Assembly (NCBI RefSeq): GCF_947495825.1
Contig: NZ_CANMAH010000005.1
Coordinates: forward strand, 1-64,000
DNA length: 64,000 nucleotides
Origin: an uncultured Psychrobacter sp.
GTDB lineage: Bacteria > Pseudomonadota > Gammaproteobacteria > Pseudomonadales > Moraxellaceae
Reading direction: 5' to 3'
The notes under the pieces are model-generated. The model saw only the letters and a list, made by a program, of their open reading frames with translations, made no database searches and was not told the DNA's origin. Of the stretch, positions 45,323-55,868 are shown one piece after another (positions within the stretch are counted from its first letter, which is position 1; each line of letters starts with the position of its first letter). The position numbers and the translations under genes were made by a program.

Positions 45323-48300
45323 ATGAAAAACCAGCCAAATGAAATGGTGACGCTAGAATGGCTTCTCCCACTTTTTGAACAGCAGTTATCACTAGTGGCT
45401 AAAGACTGGCAGTTAGATACTTATCCTGATTTTAAGCGTATAGGACGACATTACCACGAAATCAGTGGTGCCTTGATAATGGCTAATTTGCCTCAACTGG
45501 CTACTTTGGCTGCAAAACTTAGCTTGTTAGCCTATGATACAAGCAGTGGAACGCTATTGAATGCTCAATACTTCCGAGTAGGGCGATTTGCTCATCAATT
45601 GTTGCAATACGAGCTGACTCAATATGTTCAGACAGGAAGTTATCGAAGTGCGCTTATTGATAGAACGATTGATAAGCTTACGCATTTGTTACCACAACAA
45701 AATATAGCAGCAGATAATAGTCTATCGCTAAACAGCATCTCAGCTGACGATAATCACAGCTTTCCTGCCCAAACGATAGATGTAGCTGTACCTAACGTTA
45801 CCACGTCAAGTAGCTCTTTTTTATCTCCTTTACTACCTGAACAATATAAACAGTTATTACTGGTATGGCGTCAACAAGTCCAGAAGTTGTTGACTATTAA
45901 TAGCAATGATACAACTGTCTTGCTCAGCTTGAAAAAAGTTAGTCATTATTTATGGCAAGCTGTCAGCTTACAGCATACAAATAATGCCGATGCTCAACAA
46001 CGGTTATGGTTTTTGACAGAGCTTTGGTTAAGTAACCTAGCGAACAATTCATTACCACTGCCAGCTATTTATGCGCAGCTATTGTCACAGTTAGATGAGG
46101 TCTTAGATAACCGATATCAGCAGGCTGTCGATGTAAGTAAGCAGTCAGATGATACGTCAATCAGTAATACAGACTCTACTCTGACAACGTCTAAAACAAA
46201 TGAAAATACAGAAATAGCACATGAAGATATTGAAGGTTTAATAGCTGATATTTATATACAAATCAGTGGTCTTGAAGATATCAATGAGCAGACTCATGGT
46301 TTGTTAAGTCACTTATCAAAAACGAGCGAATCTACTTTACGTTTTTTACCACGTATATTGGTTGAGCTTGAGTCTATAATTTTGGGTCTCAATGACCCAC
46401 ATACAGTTATAGCTCCTCTACAGCAACTTCAAAGACAACTTGAGTGTCGTGGTTGGTCTCGCTACGAGGCACAAGTGAGACAAGTTTTGAGCGACATCAA
46501 AAATAATATGATGTCAGAGTCATCATTTGCAGAAGTAAGTGAGCAGATTGAACATCAGCTCCAAGAGTTACACAGTGCTATTTATAACACTGAACAATCT
46601 ATTCATACCAAAATTGGCGATAAAGCCTCTTTTGTGACGTTAGCTGCTTCTGATAATACAGCTATCGAAGCGAATGCTGTAAAGTCTACCGCCTTTACTA
46701 ATGACGATTTACGCCAGCTACGTATTGCAGTTGAAGACCTAAAACATAATTTTAACGACTATGTATATCAGCAGCAAACCTATTTATTACCAACAGCTGT
46801 CGCTTTTGCCAAGATTAGTGAGGCTTTTAAAGAGATGGGTTTGACGTCGGTACAGACAGTTAGTGATAAGCTTGCCGAGGTATTTGCTAAATTAGAAACC
46901 CATAAAATAAAAAATATCAGCTGGAATCTGACTCAGTCTTTAGCAGAGAGTTTGACAGCGATTGAGCTATTGCTAGATTATCTAGCCCAGCAAGTATTTG
47001 ATCGTCCTTTATTGCAGCAAGCCAATGAGCATATAGAGCAGGCACAAAGATTGGTAGATGCCTTAATAGCTGCGCCTGATACGGTAGTACCTGCTTTTAC
47101 ACCTAATGAGCCAGTTTTATCCAATGTTGTCCGCTATGATGATAGTGGTGAGATTGTGCCTACTGACGAGGTACTGAATAAAGACGTAGTAGACGATGAA
47201 GCTGATGTCCAAGTAAGCACTACAAAAGAGATGAATGCTATCAGTCGCGACAGTAAAGAGCTGCAAGCTGCACGTACGCAAGTAAAACCTGACAATTTTG
47301 ATATGGATGAAGAGATTCGCGATATCTTTATTGAGGAAGCAGAGGACGTACTTACTGACTTAAAAGAGCTTTTACCTATTTGGCAACAAGATATCCAAGA
47401 TTTATCGCCATTGACCGACGTGCGCCGCGGCTTTCATACGTTGAAAGGCTCAGGACGTATGGTAGGAGCTTTTACTGTTAGTGAGATGGCATGGGCAATT
47501 GAGAATCTATTAAACCGAGTATTAGATAAGACGTTAGCAGTCACCAAAGACGTGGTTACGTTAGTGACTCAAACAACTACGCATCTATCAGTGCTAGTCG
47601 CAGATTTTGCAGCATTACAAGAGCCTAGTATCGATCCTGCTATTACTATTTTGCAAAGTAGCAACCTATTGGTAGGAAAGCCGTTATCTGCTGGTTTGGA
47701 TATATCTTTAGAGTCAGGTTTATTAACATCTGATCATCCAAAAGTGATTCCGTCAGCGTCAACCGACGAGCAAAACATGGTAAACCAGCATAACACTGTA
47801 TCGAATGATTTTATTTCTGAGTCTCCAGAAACTACGTCGGATAGCGTTGACCTATCAAACAATATTCAAACAAATGATGCACAAGCAAACAATCTAAGCA
47901 TTCCTACCGCTCTTGAACCTTTTATGCACCAAGCACAACAATTACCTGTTGATGCTCAAGATAGTGATCCAGAAATTAAAGAGATCTTTATTGAAGAAGC
48001 AGAAGAGGTATTGGATGAAATTACACCAAAATACGAACAGTGGCGTCTAGTACCCTCTGACTTAATAGGTTTAAAAGAAGTACGTCGAGGTTTTCATACC
48101 TTAAAAGGCTCAGGACGTATGGTTGGTGCATACTATACCGGTGAGCTTGCTTGGTCTATCGAAGATATGCTCAATCGTATTTTGGACCATACTATTGCAG
48201 TGACTACAGATATTATACAACTGGTGGCTGATGTTTTAGCCACTTATCCAGACTTGGTCAAAACGTTTGCTAACAATAATGAGCATCATAGTGAGGGCTA

Positions 48301-51300
48301 CCCAGCGATAGTAACCCTGTGGGTAGCTTGTGCCAATGCGTATAGTAAAAAGCATGGTGATACGTTTAGTTATGTGAACTTGCGCAAAGAGTGGTTCGTA
48401 GATAGCCAAGATAATACTGGTATAAATGACGATGAGTTCGTTGATAACAGTGATAAAAAGCATGAAGATGTTGATAGCGACGACATGCTAGAGACCATTC
48501 ATTCTATGAATGAGATGATGGCAGAGGCACCAGTGGTAATAACCCCGCAAAGTGCTGAGGAACAAACTTTTTATAAAATATTCGTTGAAGAGGCTCGATC
48601 GTTATTACAGGACATCAATGATTTCGTCAAAGCTCACGATGGTGATGAACATATCGAAGTCACGGATGAAATCGTACGCGCCTTCCATACTTTGCGAGCG
48701 GCTTCTGGCTCTAGTGCGCTTACTGCGATTAGTGAAATTAGTGCAAACATAGAGCATAGCTTAGAACAACTACAAAACTATGATACGCCAATGAGTGTCC
48801 ATCACTTGCAAGCGTTAGCTCAATCAGTGAAATTAATTGAAGGGTATCTGGACGCTTACCAGCAAAGTTTGGAGCAAGATCTTACTGATGAGCATCTGCA
48901 AAATGAAGAAGACTTGGTATCTTTACAAAAAATACTAGATGAAACTAAAGCGACGCATACATTAGTAGACAGCAAATTAAGCGTTTCTGAGCTATTAGAA
49001 TCAGACGTTGATACCTTACTAAACGCTGAGTGGGAGTTAGGTGAAGCATTAAATAATGGCAGTACTGAGCAAGTCCAAAGCTATGTTCAAAAGCAAGTCG
49101 AACAAATCCGCCAGTTGACAAGTCAGACGAAAGAGTCGCCAAAATTTACCTCGTTATTAGCAGCTTTAGACTCAGTGTATAGCTATCTGAATAATAATAT
49201 TGAAGCAGCTTACAACGCTAAAATACAGACAGTGTTATTTGCAGGCCATCGCCAACTTATAGGCTTGTTCGATGCTTTAGCAGGTAGCATGTCCCTAAAA
49301 GTTGATCAGCAAGTACTACAGGACTTACATGCAATTGGTACAGTAGATGATGAAGATAGCTTAAACGTTTCAGATGACAATTTGATAGGTCATCAGGAAA
49401 CACAAGAAGCAGAGAGTGATGAGTCAACGACGGTAAAAAGCATACAGGCCGATACCTTACAGCTTGAAGCAATCGATACCGATATTGAGTTGTTGGAGAT
49501 ATTTTTAGAAGAAGCACAAGAGCTTGACAGTGCCATCGCTCAGTCTTTTAGCAAATGGCGTGCTGACAGTGGCAACATGGCAACGTTAAAAGTATTGCAG
49601 CGTCATCTGCACACCATCAAGGGCGGCGCGCGCATGGCAGGTATCCGTAGTATCGGTGACTTGACGCATGAGGCTGAAAGTATTTACGAAGCGTTTGTTG
49701 AACAACGTTTGCATCCAACTGCGCAGTGGCTAACCATCATGCAAATGGTACAAGATACTCTGTCTTTACAGATTGATTATGTTGTGCGCTATCAAGAAGC
49801 ATTCTTTGCTGATGATCTTATTGAGCAGTTACAAGAGTTTGAACGTAGCGATCAACTACCAAAAGCCATTACTCTGGTTTTACCAGCGCTCCAAAACCAT
49901 AATAATAATGACTTAGTTGATACGGAAGACAGTCATCGAGAGAGCGAGCAAGCTTCTGATACTGCCAGTTTGGATAGCATAATTGCCGAGTCTTGGACAG
50001 ATGGCCTGCCAGATCCTGATATTTTAGAAGTCTTTTTAGAAGAGGCAGATGAGATAGTTGTTAGTAGTAACAAGTATTTGCAGCTGTTTTTAGGCAACGT
50101 CAGTGACGTGGCAGCATTGCAAGCATTGCAACGAGATTTACATACTATTAAAGGTGGCGCACGCATGGTAGCGGCAAATGGTATTGCTGATCTTGCGCAT
50201 GAGATGGAAACAGTATACGAAGAGTTGGCTATTCTAAGAAAGCCTGCGACCAAAATGATCTCACAACTATTGACCGACTGTCATGATTGGTTGGCTGATG
50301 CAGTGTTTATCTTAAAGCAGCAGGTCAATCCGCCAACACCTAACGAATTAATCTTGGCGCTAAAGCAGTTCAGCAAAAACCCTGATGACTTAAAACATAT
50401 CCCTAATGAGACCCTGCAATCTCAGCGTAGCATGATTTTAGCAGCCAAAATGCTACAACAGTCAGGCCGTGTAGTCGAAAATCTAAAAGAGATGCCATCT
50501 ATGGCAGGTAGCTTTGCAGAACAAGAGCAAAGCACGGGTAGCAACGAGATGATTCGTATCTCAGGTGGTTTGATTGAACATATGATTAACCTATCGGGTG
50601 AGTCAGCAATCAACCGTGCACGTATCGATATGGGTATAAGTAGCTTAACCAATAGTATTGAGGAGATGGGCACTACCGTCCAACGCTTGGCGGATCAGTT
50701 ACGCCGGATGGAGATTGAGCTTGAAGCGCAAATCTTATCACAGATTGACGATGATGAATTGGTGAATAATGAAGACTTTGACCCATTAGAGATGGATCAG
50801 TACTCTTCATTAAACCAGCTATCTAAGTCACTCACAGAATCAGCTTCTGATTTGATTGAAATTAACAACACTATGCTAGAAAAGACACGCGATAGTGAGG
50901 GTTTGCTGCTGCAATTATCACGTACTCAAACTGAATTGCAAGATGGGTTAATGAATTCGCGTATGGTGCCGTTTACACGTGTGACACCGCGCCTTGAGCG
51001 TATCGTGCGTCAAACTGCTAATGAGCTTAACAAGTCGGTAGAGTTGACAGTCATCAACGCTGATGACGAAATGGACAGAACCATTCTAGAGCGCATTACC
51101 TCTCCACTAGAGCACATGCTACGTAACGCTGTCGATCACGGTATTGAAAACGTTCAAACTCGTCTAACAGCTGGTAAAAGCCGTAGCGGTCATATCACCT
51201 TAGAAGTCCTACGTGAGGGTAGTGAGGTTGTCATCAACCTAAGTGATGATGGCCGTGGTATCAATGTTGAGGCAGTCAGAAATAAAGCAATTGCGCAGGG

Positions 51301-52390
51301 TCTAATTGATGCCAATGATAACAGTCTGACCGATCTAGACATTATGCAGTATATTTTTAATGCCGGTCTGACAACTAGCCAGCACGTCACTCAAATCTCG
51401 GGCCGTGGTGTCGGGATGGATGTGGTTATCAGTGAGATTCGTCAGTTAGGAGGCATGGTAACTGTCACGTCTGAAGAAGGCAGAGGGTCGCGCTTTATCA
51501 TACGTTTGCCCTTGACAGTAGCTGTGTCTGATGCTTTGGTCGTGCGGGCGGCGGATCGTTACTATGCGATACCTTTGGTACAGATTGAGCGAGTAATACG
51601 AGTCAATCCAGAAAAGCTATATGATTATTATGCATCTGGTGCTACTACTTTACATATCGAAGATGAGGATTACCGAGTCCGTTATCTAAATGAAATCTTA
51701 TCTGGTAGTAAGCTTAACGAGTTGATGGTCAGTACCAATACCAGCTTACCGCTTATCGTAATAAAAAACCGTGCCGGTCAAAAAATGGCACTGCAAGTCG
51801 ATCAAATTGCAGGCTCTCGTATTGAAGTTGTGTTAAAGCCACTTGGTCGTCAGTTGTCGCATTTGGCAGGTATTTCGGCTGCAACTATTATGGGTGATGG
51901 GTCAGTTATGTTGATCTTAGACCTTATTGCACTAATGCGTAATGCATCGACGCAAAATACCATTCAAGCGCCAAAGCCTGAACGCAGCGGAGCGGAAGCA
52001 CCAGTTACGGTACTTGTGGTTGATGATTCTGTGACGGTCCGTAAAGTCACGTCACGTTTACTTGAGCGTCAAGGCATCAATGTGGCTCTTGCAAAAGATG
52101 GCGTTGATGCGATTGAAATCTTACAAGAGACCATACCGGATTTAATCTTATTAGATATTGAAATGCCACGTATGGACGGTTTTGAAGTGGCGACACAGGT
52201 AAGGTTTGATAAACGTTTGCGCGATATTCCTATCATTATGATAACTTCGCGTACTGGTGAAAAGCATCGCGAACGCGCCTTAGATATCGGAGTAAATGAT
52301 TATATGGGTAAACCATTCCAAGAGACTGAACTACTAAACAGAATGCAAACATTACTTGGTCAAAAGATAAGCTTGAGTCATGATGGATAA
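45323..52390 (+). CDS. chpA: Giant chemosensory histidine kinase ChpA
   Basis: A 2355-residue hybrid CheA-type kinase. A degenerate HPt-like module is near residue 43 (RHYHEISGALIMANLPQLA). Five clearer HPt histidines are at about 705 and 925 (both FHTLKGSGRMVGA), 1122 (FHTLRAASG, with the lysine lost), 1430 (LHTIKGGARMAG) and 1607 (LHTIKGGARMVA). The dimerisation region is about 1750-1880, and the ATPase about 1890-2060 (LRNAVDHGIE; DDGRGIN; GRGVGMDVV). A CheW domain spans about 2065-2215, and a receiver is at about 2227-2350 (VVDDSVTVRKV; LLDIEMPRMDG). AGGAT precedes the ATG. It overlaps chpB by 11 bases. Confidence 0.96.
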   Translation: MKNQPNEMVTLEWLLPLFEQQLSLVAKDWQLDTYPDFKRIGRHYHEISGALIMANLPQLATLAAKLSLLAYDTSSGTLLNAQYFRVGRFAHQLLQYELTQYVQTGSYRSALIDRTIDKLTHLLPQQNIAADNSLSLNSISADDNHSFPAQTIDVAVPNVTTSSSSFLSPLLPEQYKQLLLVWRQQVQKLLTINSNDTTVLLSLKKVSHYLWQAVSLQHTNNADAQQRLWFLTELWLSNLANNSLPLPAIYAQLLSQLDEVLDNRYQQAVDVSKQSDDTSISNTDSTLTTSKTNENTEIAHEDIEGLIADIYIQISGLEDINEQTHGLLSHLSKTSESTLRFLPRILVELESIILGLNDPHTVIAPLQQLQRQLECRGWSRYEAQVRQVLSDIKNNMMSESSFAEVSEQIEHQLQELHSAIYNTEQSIHTKIGDKASFVTLAASDNTAIEANAVKSTAFTNDDLRQLRIAVEDLKHNFNDYVYQQQTYLLPTAVAFAKISEAFKEMGLTSVQTVSDKLAEVFAKLETHKIKNISWNLTQSLAESLTAIELLLDYLAQQVFDRPLLQQANEHIEQAQRLVDALIAAPDTVVPAFTPNEPVLSNVVRYDDSGEIVPTDEVLNKDVVDDEADVQVSTTKEMNAISRDSKELQAARTQVKPDNFDMDEEIRDIFIEEAEDVLTDLKELLPIWQQDIQDLSPLTDVRRGFHTLKGSGRMVGAFTVSEMAWAIENLLNRVLDKTLAVTKDVVTLVTQTTTHLSVLVADFAALQEPSIDPAITILQSSNLLVGKPLSAGLDISLESGLLTSDHPKVIPSASTDEQNMVNQHNTVSNDFISESPETTSDSVDLSNNIQTNDAQANNLSIPTALEPFMHQAQQLPVDAQDSDPEIKEIFIEEAEEVLDEITPKYEQWRLVPSDLIGLKEVRRGFHTLKGSGRMVGAYYTGELAWSIEDMLNRILDHTIAVTTDIIQLVADVLATYPDLVKTFANNNEHHSEGYPAIVTLWVACANAYSKKHGDTFSYVNLRKEWFVDSQDNTGINDDEFVDNSDKKHEDVDSDDMLETIHSMNEMMAEAPVVITPQSAEEQTFYKIFVEEARSLLQDINDFVKAHDGDEHIEVTDEIVRAFHTLRAASGSSALTAISEISANIEHSLEQLQNYDTPMSVHHLQALAQSVKLIEGYLDAYQQSLEQDLTDEHLQNEEDLVSLQKILDETKATHTLVDSKLSVSELLESDVDTLLNAEWELGEALNNGSTEQVQSYVQKQVEQIRQLTSQTKESPKFTSLLAALDSVYSYLNNNIEAAYNAKIQTVLFAGHRQLIGLFDALAGSMSLKVDQQVLQDLHAIGTVDDEDSLNVSDDNLIGHQETQEAESDESTTVKSIQADTLQLEAIDTDIELLEIFLEEAQELDSAIAQSFSKWRADSGNMATLKVLQRHLHTIKGGARMAGIRSIGDLTHEAESIYEAFVEQRLHPTAQWLTIMQMVQDTLSLQIDYVVRYQEAFFADDLIEQLQEFERSDQLPKAITLVLPALQNHNNNDLVDTEDSHRESEQASDTASLDSIIAESWTDGLPDPDILEVFLEEADEIVVSSNKYLQLFLGNVSDVAALQALQRDLHTIKGGARMVAANGIADLAHEMETVYEELAILRKPATKMISQLLTDCHDWLADAVFILKQQVNPPTPNELILALKQFSKNPDDLKHIPNETLQSQRSMILAAKMLQQSGRVVENLKEMPSMAGSFAEQEQSTGSNEMIRISGGLIEHMINLSGESAINRARIDMGISSLTNSIEEMGTTVQRLADQLRRMEIELEAQILSQIDDDELVNNEDFDPLEMDQYSSLNQLSKSLTESASDLIEINNTMLEKTRDSEGLLLQLSRTQTELQDGLMNSRMVPFTRVTPRLERIVRQTANELNKSVELTVINADDEMDRTILERITSPLEHMLRNAVDHGIENVQTRLTAGKSRSGHITLEVLREGSEVVINLSDDGRGINVEAVRNKAIAQGLIDANDNSLTDLDIMQYIFNAGLTTSQHVTQISGRGVGMDVVISEIRQLGGMVTVTSEEGRGSRFIIRLPLTVAVSDALVVRAADRYYAIPLVQIERVIRVNPEKLYDYYASGATTLHIEDEDYRVRYLNEILSGSKLNELMVSTNTSLPLIVIKNRAGQKMALQVDQIAGSRIEVVLKPLGRQLSHLAGISAATIMGDGSVMLILDLIALMRNASTQNTIQAPKPERSGAEAPVTVLVVDDSVTVRKVTSRLLERQGINVALAKDGVDAIEILQETIPDLILLDIEMPRMDGFEVATQVRFDKRLRDIPIIMITSRTGEKHRERALDIGVNDYMGKPFQETELLNRMQTLLGQKISLSHDG

Positions 52391-53399
52391 AAACCATATG
52401 TCTAATATTATTGATAGAGATAATAAAGACATCAAAGTAATAGTGATTGCAGAGCATCAACATCAGCGCTTGGCTTTTACTGATACCGTACGCAGTCTAG
52501 GCTTCACCCTAATTGGTTGTTTATCACGGACACAGTTGCAAGATAAGAGTAAATTACATAGCGTTCAAGTCGATATTTGGTTGATTGATGGCGATTATGA
52601 TAACGACATAGCCAGTTTTATTACGGCATCTGAATCTATTACAGTTCTTGTAGGGTTTAGCCCAGCTCCATACCTAAATGAGATGCAGCATTATGCAAAA
52701 TGGCAGCGAAAATTAAAACGTAAATTGGCTAAGTTATTGAACAAACCAGCATTGTTAGATAGTCCATTGATTGATAATAATCCTGCGCCTTGGCGTTATG
52801 TAGTGTTTTTAGGAGCGTCTATGGGTGGCCCCCATGCAGTCAAAACATTCTTAGACAACTTATCGCCCACGCTACCTATTTGCATTTTACTTGCGCACCA
52901 TTTTAATCAAAATATGATAGAGACGCTGCCTCGAATATTAAATCGTCACAATAACTGGCGCTGTCAAGTGATTACAACGACTCAGCGCCTGCGTACAGGA
53001 CATTGTCTGATTGCACCCATCGATCGACAGATTGTATGTGACTCAGATGGTCGAGTTATATTAACGGAGCAAACATGGTCAGGAGAATATAGGCCTGGTA
53101 TTGGTCAATTGCTTCAAAATACCAGTGACGTTTATGGTAGTGATCTTGTGAGTATTATATTTTCTGGTATGGGCAAGGATGGTTCCCAATATTTAGATTT
53201 GATTCAAGGTAATAATAGTCAGCTATGGGCACAGAATCCAAGTACAAGTGTTTGTCCTAGTCAGCCACAAGCCATTATTGATTCTGGTCACTGTCAATTT
53301 GTTGGTAGTCCTGAACTACTTGCCCAAAAACTTACCAATTATATCAGCGAGATGACAGCGAGTATTATTTCACCTTCATTTACAGTGAGCGACGTATGA
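52380..53399 (+). CDS. chpB: CheB-type protein-glutamate methylesterase ChpB
   Basis: A 339-residue enzyme that should remove methyl groups from PilJ. The C-terminal catalytic domain has Ser147 in FLGASMGGP, a histidine in LLAHHFNQNM (about 173-174) and Asp267 in FSGMGKDGSQYL. The N-terminal 125 residues look like a receiver fold that has lost the acidic pair (IAEHQHQRLAF instead of DD), with IWLIDGDYD as the remaining aspartate strand. The activity may therefore not be controlled by normal phosphorylation. The start overlaps the end of chpA, and the stop overlaps the start of chpC by ATGA. Confidence 0.92.
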   Translation: MMDKNHMSNIIDRDNKDIKVIVIAEHQHQRLAFTDTVRSLGFTLIGCLSRTQLQDKSKLHSVQVDIWLIDGDYDNDIASFITASESITVLVGFSPAPYLNEMQHYAKWQRKLKRKLAKLLNKPALLDSPLIDNNPAPWRYVVFLGASMGGPHAVKTFLDNLSPTLPICILLAHHFNQNMIETLPRILNRHNNWRCQVITTTQRLRTGHCLIAPIDRQIVCDSDGRVILTEQTWSGEYRPGIGQLLQNTSDVYGSDLVSIIFSGMGKDGSQYLDLIQGNNSQLWAQNPSTSVCPSQPQAIIDSGHCQFVGSPELLAQKLTNYISEMTASIISPSFTVSDV

Positions 53400-53929
53400 G
53401 CCAGATTATAAAACATTCATTTGAAGCTATCAGTCTATTGACGACTGATAATGGTATGCTTGAAGTTACTATCATTCCTGCTGCAAACCAGCCGGATTGG
53501 ATCATTCCAAGCAGTTTAATTTTAAGTGTTGATGACTCTAATGAGCGTGTATGGACATACCAATGGGAACAAAAAGAAGTCGCAGTATTTCATTTATTAC
53601 CACACGAACAGCCTATTGATAAAACCATCGTATTAGAAGGCAATACCAATGCTCATCGATTTGCTCTACAAACAGCAGGGAATTTACATCACATGAAAGT
53701 CAGTATCTCAGAAGTCAAAGATGCTGAGCTACCTGAACACTATCTACAAGTCTCTATAAACAATAATAACACTACCAGTAAAGAGAAAGAGGAGAGGGCA
53801 GTAGGTAGCCAATTTAAAGAAAATATTATTACCTCCTATATGTTTCAGACAGTTACTATCAATGACACGCCTTATTTGATACCAGATTTGGATAAAATCG
53901 CTCACCAACTGTTCGATTTAAATGATTAA
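53396..53929 (+). CDS. chpC: ChpC, divergent CheW-like accessory protein
   Basis: A 177-residue protein at the position of ChpC in the Pseudomonas cluster, with an ATGA start-stop overlap with chpB. The fold is beta-rich (ITYQWEQKEVAVFHLLPHEQPIDKTIVLEG in part) and fits a divergent CheW domain, but the canonical CheW motif of PilI is not preserved. A polar insertion at about residues 120-140 interrupts it. The assignment rests mainly on gene order. It may link a second input to ChpA. No terminator is seen directly after, and the next gene starts 190 bases on. Confidence 0.6.
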   Translation: MSQIIKHSFEAISLLTTDNGMLEVTIIPAANQPDWIIPSSLILSVDDSNERVWTYQWEQKEVAVFHLLPHEQPIDKTIVLEGNTNAHRFALQTAGNLHHMKVSISEVKDAELPEHYLQVSINNNNTTSKEKEERAVGSQFKENIITSYMFQTVTINDTPYLIPDLDKIAHQLFDLND

Positions 53930-54118
53930 TGAGGTTTTACTAGATTAGTTGCGTTCAACTACATAAGATCGATAGATAAGACGTAAATTTTTTGAAAACG
54001 TTAAACTGTTTTGCACAAATGGTTGAGAAAAGTATGTTTTAAAGGTATGGTTTGAGCTATTTATTAAAGTGATCTTAATAGGTCAGTAGTGTCAGAATCA
54101 AACGGCATGGAATTTTTT

Positions 54119-54646
54119 ATGGATAGTAATCATTCAAACGTACAAAAGTGGTCAGCGAGTAGTCGCTTGTTCCATTGGGTTAGTGCAGTTTTACTGGTAG
54201 TAACATGGATCATGATGTTTCTACACAACAATTCTGATAGCAATATATACATTGGACTACATAAATCTTTTGGAATTAGCTTGTTGTTTTGGATGATTGC
54301 GCGAGTGATCAACCGACTTTTTATTAAAGCACCGCCACCAGTACCAATGCCAAAATGGCAATTACTGATGTCGCAATTGTCGCACTTTGCGCTTTATGCA
54401 CTGTTAATTGCGATGCCACTTGCAGGACTACTGATGTCTGTCTATGGTGGTCGACCTGTTGATATTTTTGGCTTGTTCCAAATACCGGTATTTGTCAGTC
54501 CAGACAGAGGATTGGCGCGTTTTTATAATGATTTACATACTGATATTATATGGCCAATGATTATTGCGTTTACATTGATTCATATTGGCGCTGCTTTGCA
54601 TCATCAGTTCATCAAAAAAGACAGTCTTATCGCGCGTATGAAATAA
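54119..54646 (+). CDS. Cytochrome b561 family protein
   Basis: A four-helix di-heme b-type cytochrome of the inner membrane. With the ATG at 54119 it has 175 residues. Typical features are KWSASSRLFHWVSAVLLV with the first heme histidine, YIGLHKSFGISLLF, LSHFALYALLIAMPLAG and the C-terminal FTLIHIGAALHHQFI. It could be a superoxide:quinone-type oxidoreductase as in CybB or another electron carrier. GTG at 54089 and ATG at 54107 are other in-frame starts; I preferred 54119 because GGA is well placed and the result fits family length. Confidence 0.88.
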   Translation: MDSNHSNVQKWSASSRLFHWVSAVLLVVTWIMMFLHNNSDSNIYIGLHKSFGISLLFWMIARVINRLFIKAPPPVPMPKWQLLMSQLSHFALYALLIAMPLAGLLMSVYGGRPVDIFGLFQIPVFVSPDRGLARFYNDLHTDIIWPMIIAFTLIHIGAALHHQFIKKDSLIARMK

Positions 54647-54677
54647 TAATATATTAAGTCGTAACAAGTATTTAGAC

Positions 54678-54710
54678 AAAAAGCCCTTAGTAAAGTACTA
54701 AGGGCTTTTT
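54678..54710. terminator. Strong bidirectional terminator
   Basis: AAAAAGCCCTTAGTA (54678-54692) pairs with TACTAAGGGCTTTTT (54696-54710), a perfect 15-bp stem with a 3-nt loop. It sits between cytochrome b561 (+) and minE (-). Confidence 0.9.
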
Positions 54711-54762
54711 ATTTAGGTATAGATGGACTTGAGCTTTAAAGTAAACCAGTCAGTCGTTCAAT

Positions 54763-55053
54763 TTACTTTTTATGTTCAGGCAAGCTGATATTCATCTCAA
54801 GGACATCGAGCGTATCCTCAGAACGATGATTAATATTGACATCATCAATTTGTACGCCATTAACGTATTTATTAACTACCTCTAATATTTCGCGCTTCAT
54901 CTTTTCGATACGATCAGTGGTCAATCGATTGTTTAACCGATTTTCACTTGCAACAATGACCTTGAGACGTTCGGTGGCCATGTTAGCGCTACCTGCATTG
55001 CTATTGTCATCGGTACCAAACAGACTACTCCAAAATCCTTTCTTTTTACTCAT
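54763..55053 (-). CDS. minE: Cell division topological factor MinE
   Basis: A 96-residue protein that drives MinD ATP hydrolysis and the pole-to-pole Min oscillation. The N-terminal amphipathic [13 protein letters not shown] binds the membrane. [11 protein letters not shown] matches the MinD-contact strand, followed by [16 protein letters not shown] and the beta-rich topological domain. It starts 2 bases after the minD stop, so the two are translationally coupled. Confidence 0.96.
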   Translation of the reverse strand: MSKKKGFWSSLFGTDDNSNAGSANMATERLKVIVASENRLNNRLTTDRIEKMKREILEVVNKYVNGVQIDDVNINHRSEDTLDVLEMNISLPEHKK

Positions 55054-55055
55054 TA

Positions 55056-55868
55056 TTAACCCCCAAACCAGCGCTGTAATAGACTCTTTTTCTTCACGTC
55101 AAGATGACGTAATGGACGTTCTTCCCCTAAGAAACGGGCAACGATATCGTCATAGCACTGACCAGCGACCGAATCGGTATAGTGAATAACCGGCTCACCG
55201 TGGTTAGACGCTTCAAGCACTGAATGACTTTCAGGAATAACACCAAGTAGTGGTACTTTTAAAATATCGTTAGAGATGGTATCAATGTCCATCATCTCAT
55301 TGGCTGCCGCACGTTCAGCGTTATAACGCGTGATAATCAAATGCTCGCGTATAGTACCTTGGTTTTCTTCTACCTTCTTAGTACGGCTTTGTAAAATGCC
55401 AATAATACGATCAGAGTCACGTACTGAAGAGATTTCAGGGTTAGTTACGATAATGGCTTCATCAGCATGATACATCGCTAGCTGTGCACCGCGCTCAATA
55501 CCAGCTGGAGAGTCACAAATAATATAGTCAAACTGCTTAGATAACTCGGATATAACTTCAGTCACGCCTTCGTCTGTCAAAGCATCTTTATCACGTGTCT
55601 GACTGGCAGGCAAAATGTATAGATTCTCTAATTGTTTGTCTTTGACTAACGCCTGCGATAGACGAGCATTACCGTTAATTACGTCAACGAAGTCATATAC
55701 GATGCGATTTTCACAGCCCATAATCAAATCTAGATTACGTAAACCCACATCAAAATCAATAACAACCGTCTTATAGCCACGCAATGCTAAACCTGCGGCA
55801 AAAGAGGCACTGGTCGTGGTTTTGCCCACGCCGCCTTTACCTGAAGTGATTACAACAATCTTCGCCAC
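55056..55868 (-). CDS. minD: Septum site-determining ATPase MinD
   Basis: A 270-residue ParA/MinD ATPase. The deviant Walker A is [16 protein letters not shown], with switch regions [18 protein letters not shown] and [16 protein letters not shown]. The C-terminal membrane-targeting helix [12 protein letters not shown] is present. It starts at a GTG at 55868 with AGGAG upstream. It is immediately upstream of minE but, unusually, 437 bases downstream of minC, suggesting its own promoter. Confidence 0.97.
   Translation of the reverse strand: MAKIVVITSGKGGVGKTTTSASFAAGLALRGYKTVVIDFDVGLRNLDLIMGCENRIVYDFVDVINGNARLSQALVKDKQLENLYILPASQTRDKDALTDEGVTEVISELSKQFDYIICDSPAGIERGAQLAMYHADEAIIVTNPEISSVRDSDRIIGILQSRTKKVEENQGTIREHLIITRYNAERAAANEMMDIDTISNDILKVPLLGVIPESHSVLEASNHGEPVIHYTDSVAGQCYDDIVARFLGEERPLRHLDVKKKSLLQRWFGG

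Noticed and set aside
45323..52390. Numerous minus-strand ORFs of 60-106 codons within chpA
   Set aside because: They are antisense shadows of the long ChpA reading frame with no family features.
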